A DNA stretch of 14,540 bases from Syntrophaceae bacterium UBA1062. Lineage in GTDB: Bacteria; Desulfobacterota; Desulfomonilia; UBA1062. Location: positions 1 through 14,540 of the forward strand of contig DCDF01000260.1 of NCBI GenBank assembly GCA_002316295.1. Reading direction: 5' to 3'. How positions within the stretch are numbered: position 1 is the first letter of the stretch; each line of letters opens with the position of its first letter. Of this stretch, positions 13,603 to 14,540 are shown piece by piece. The notes beneath the pieces were generated by a model. That model ran no database searches. It saw only the letters and a list, made by a program, of their open reading frames with translations, and was not told the origin of the DNA. The position numbers were made by a program, and so were the translations under genes.

Positions 13603-14450
13603 TCTTTTGTAAGAACGCCGTTCGTTTTTTCAGTCTGACTCACCCGAGGGCCGTCTCTGCGGACGGCTGACGAACGCGGGAGAAAATAGATGTGCGGTCG
13701 AGCGGTCATGGGGTCTTTCCCCACCCGCACCGGAGTCCGGTAGACCTCCTCGATGGTGCGCCGGGTCAGGACCTCCTCCGGCGTCCCGGCCGCGCGGATT
13801 TCTCCCTTTTCGAGCATGAGCACCCTGTTGCAGTACCCGCTGGCCAGGTTGAGGTCGTGCAATATGACCAGGACGGAGAGCCCGACTGTTTCCGACAGGG
13901 AATCTATCAGATCGAGCACCCGGATCTTTTGGCTGATATCCAGGTGGGCCGTGGGCTCGTCCATGAGGAGCAGCTCGGGCGTCTGCACGAGACCCTGGGC
14001 CAGATATGCGCGCTGCATTTCCCCTCCGGACAGCGCGTTTACCTTTCGGGTGCGGATATGCGCCAGGCCGAGCAACTCCAGGATTTTCGCGATGATCCTG
14101 CGATCTTGCTGCTTCAGGGGTGAGAGCCTGCCGATGTGGGGATACCTTCCCAGCGAAACGAATTCCTCCACGGTAAAAGGGGGGGGAATCATGCGGAACT
14201 GGGGGATTACCGCCACCCTGCGTGCGAACTCCCTGCGCGGCATGCCGGAGATGTCATCGCCGCGGAATCGGATCGTACCGCTCCATGGCTTCAGGATGCG
14301 GCTGATGGTGCGAAAAAGAGTGGTCTTGCCCGCTCCGTTGGGGCCAACCACCCCGGTGATGCCTCCGCCTGGGACCGCGAAGGTGAGGTCTCTGATGACC
14401 GGGGCTTTCTCATATCCCGCCGTGACGTGCTCGACCGTAAGAATGTCCAT
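13599..14450 (-). CDS. ABC transporter ATP-binding protein, FecE/BtuD type
   Basis: 283-residue ATPase of a metal-chelate or cobalamin importer (FecE/FhuC/BtuD/HmuV family). It powers a FecCD-type permease on the cytoplasmic side of the inner membrane. Motifs are complete: Walker A GPNGAGKT (36-43), Q-loop Q84, signature LSGGEMQR (140-147), Walker B LLLMDEP (160-166) with D-loop HLD, and switch His H198 in ILHD. The region SLGRYPHIGRLS (99-110) is typical for iron-siderophore and B12 ATPases. Substrate (siderophore, heme, cobamide or other) cannot be decided. The last about 30 residues are hydrophilic and not recognised. The ATG is one nucleotide after the stop of the permease gene, with GAGGTGG as ribosome site inside the permease end. 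Translation is probably coupled. Confidence 0.92.
   Translation of the reverse strand: MDILTVEHVTAGYEKAPVIRDLTFAVPGGGITGVVGPNGAGKTTLFRTISRILKPWSGTIRFRGDDISGMPRREFARRVAVIPQFRMIPPPFTVEEFVSLGRYPHIGRLSPLKQQDRRIIAKILELLGLAHIRTRKVNALSGGEMQRAYLAQGLVQTPELLLMDEPTAHLDISQKIRVLDLIDSLSETVGLSVLVILHDLNLASGYCNRVLMLEKGEIRAAGTPEEVLTRRTIEEVYRTPVRVGKDPMTARPHIYFLPRSSAVRRDGPRVSQTEKTNGVLTKD
13613..13630 (+). terminator. Possible greA terminator inside the convergent ATPase gene
   Basis: GAAC-GCC-GTTC (13613-13623) followed by G and six T (13625-13630) starts 11 nt past the greA stop. Outer bases CTGAAAA (13591-13597) and TTTTCAG (13627-13633) can also pair. The stem is short, so strength is uncertain. It lies wholly inside the last codons of the leftward ABC ATPase gene. 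Confidence 0.4.
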
Positions 14451-14451
14451 G

Positions 14452-14540
14452 TCAGGCCACCTCGGCGGGACGGGATTTGAGCAGATAGACTACGAAGAAA
14501 ATACCGCCCGCTATGCCAGTGATGACCCCCACGGGCAGCT
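14452..14540 (-). CDS. FecCD/BtuC-type ABC permease, C-terminal fragment
   Basis: Only the last 28 or so residues are inside the window. Read leftward they contain LPVGVITGIAGGIFFVVYLL and then KSRPAEVA and a stop. This matches the family C-terminal signature of FecCD/BtuC permeases, usually PVGxVTAxxGxPFFxxLL, including the final transmembrane helix and basic tail. The gene continues beyond the right edge. It precedes the ATPase gene by one nucleotide, forming the expected permease-ATPase import operon. A substrate-binding protein gene may lie further upstream, outside the window. Confidence 0.85.
   Translation of the reverse strand, partial: LPVGVITGIAGGIFFVVYLLKSRPAEVA

Noticed and set aside
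1..14540. CRISPR arrays, tRNA or rRNA genes, insertion sequences, attachment sites or toxin-antitoxin pairs
   Set aside because: No regularly spaced repeats, cloverleaf, transposase-like or integrase-like proteins were seen when reading both strands.

Overview
The window reads as an ordinary chromosomal stretch from a GC-rich Gram-negative bacterium. A deltaproteobacterial (Desulfobacterota-like) source is my best guess. This rests on a lipoprotein signal, a long L25/CTC protein with a TL5 domain, a bacterial TMTC-like TPR membrane protein, and an archease-RtcB pair. No rRNA, tRNA, CRISPR array, phage gene or insertion sequence was seen, so the taxonomic call is inference only. Eleven complete genes, one complete ABC ATPase and one truncated permease are supported.

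Left part (1-4100): a surface beta-propeller lipoprotein with FG-GAP/VCBS repeats reads rightward. It is followed by an intergenic region with a good intrinsic terminator and a tandem 20-bp repeat in front of ssb. After ssb, a strong hairpin precedes a leftward PLP-dependent aminotransferase. That gene has a recognisable extended -10 promoter whose -35 box lies inside an inverted repeat.

Middle (4100-8800): a rightward TMTC-like GT-C membrane protein with C-terminal TPRs converges on a leftward triple-BON-domain protein. Upstream of the BON gene, also leftward, is an ArnT-like GT-C membrane protein whose first-loop acidic motif is degenerate. These genes look like envelope or surface-glycan functions, but no substrate can be read from the sequence.

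Right-middle (8800-12250): a compact rightward operon, rph-rdgB-archease-rtcB, starts from a sigma70-like promoter. It joins tRNA 3'-end trimming, nucleotide-pool cleaning and RNA ligation with the ligase activator. The genes overlap or are closely spaced. A leftward rplY (L25/CTC) converges on it with a 10-nt gap.

Right end (12900-14540): greA has a TTGACA promoter with an extended -10, directly followed by an intrinsic-terminator-like hairpin and U-tract inside the leader. This resembles, in layout, the attenuated greA leader of E. coli. greA converges on a leftward FecE/BtuD-type ABC ATPase, and the two stop codons share the tetranucleotide CTAG. The ATPase is one nucleotide downstream of a FecCD/BtuC-type permease that runs off the window.

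I did not find a clearly new multi-gene system. The observations most worth a second look are regulatory: the greA leader, the ssb upstream repeats, the aminotransferase operator, and the lack of intergenic space at the convergent junctions.
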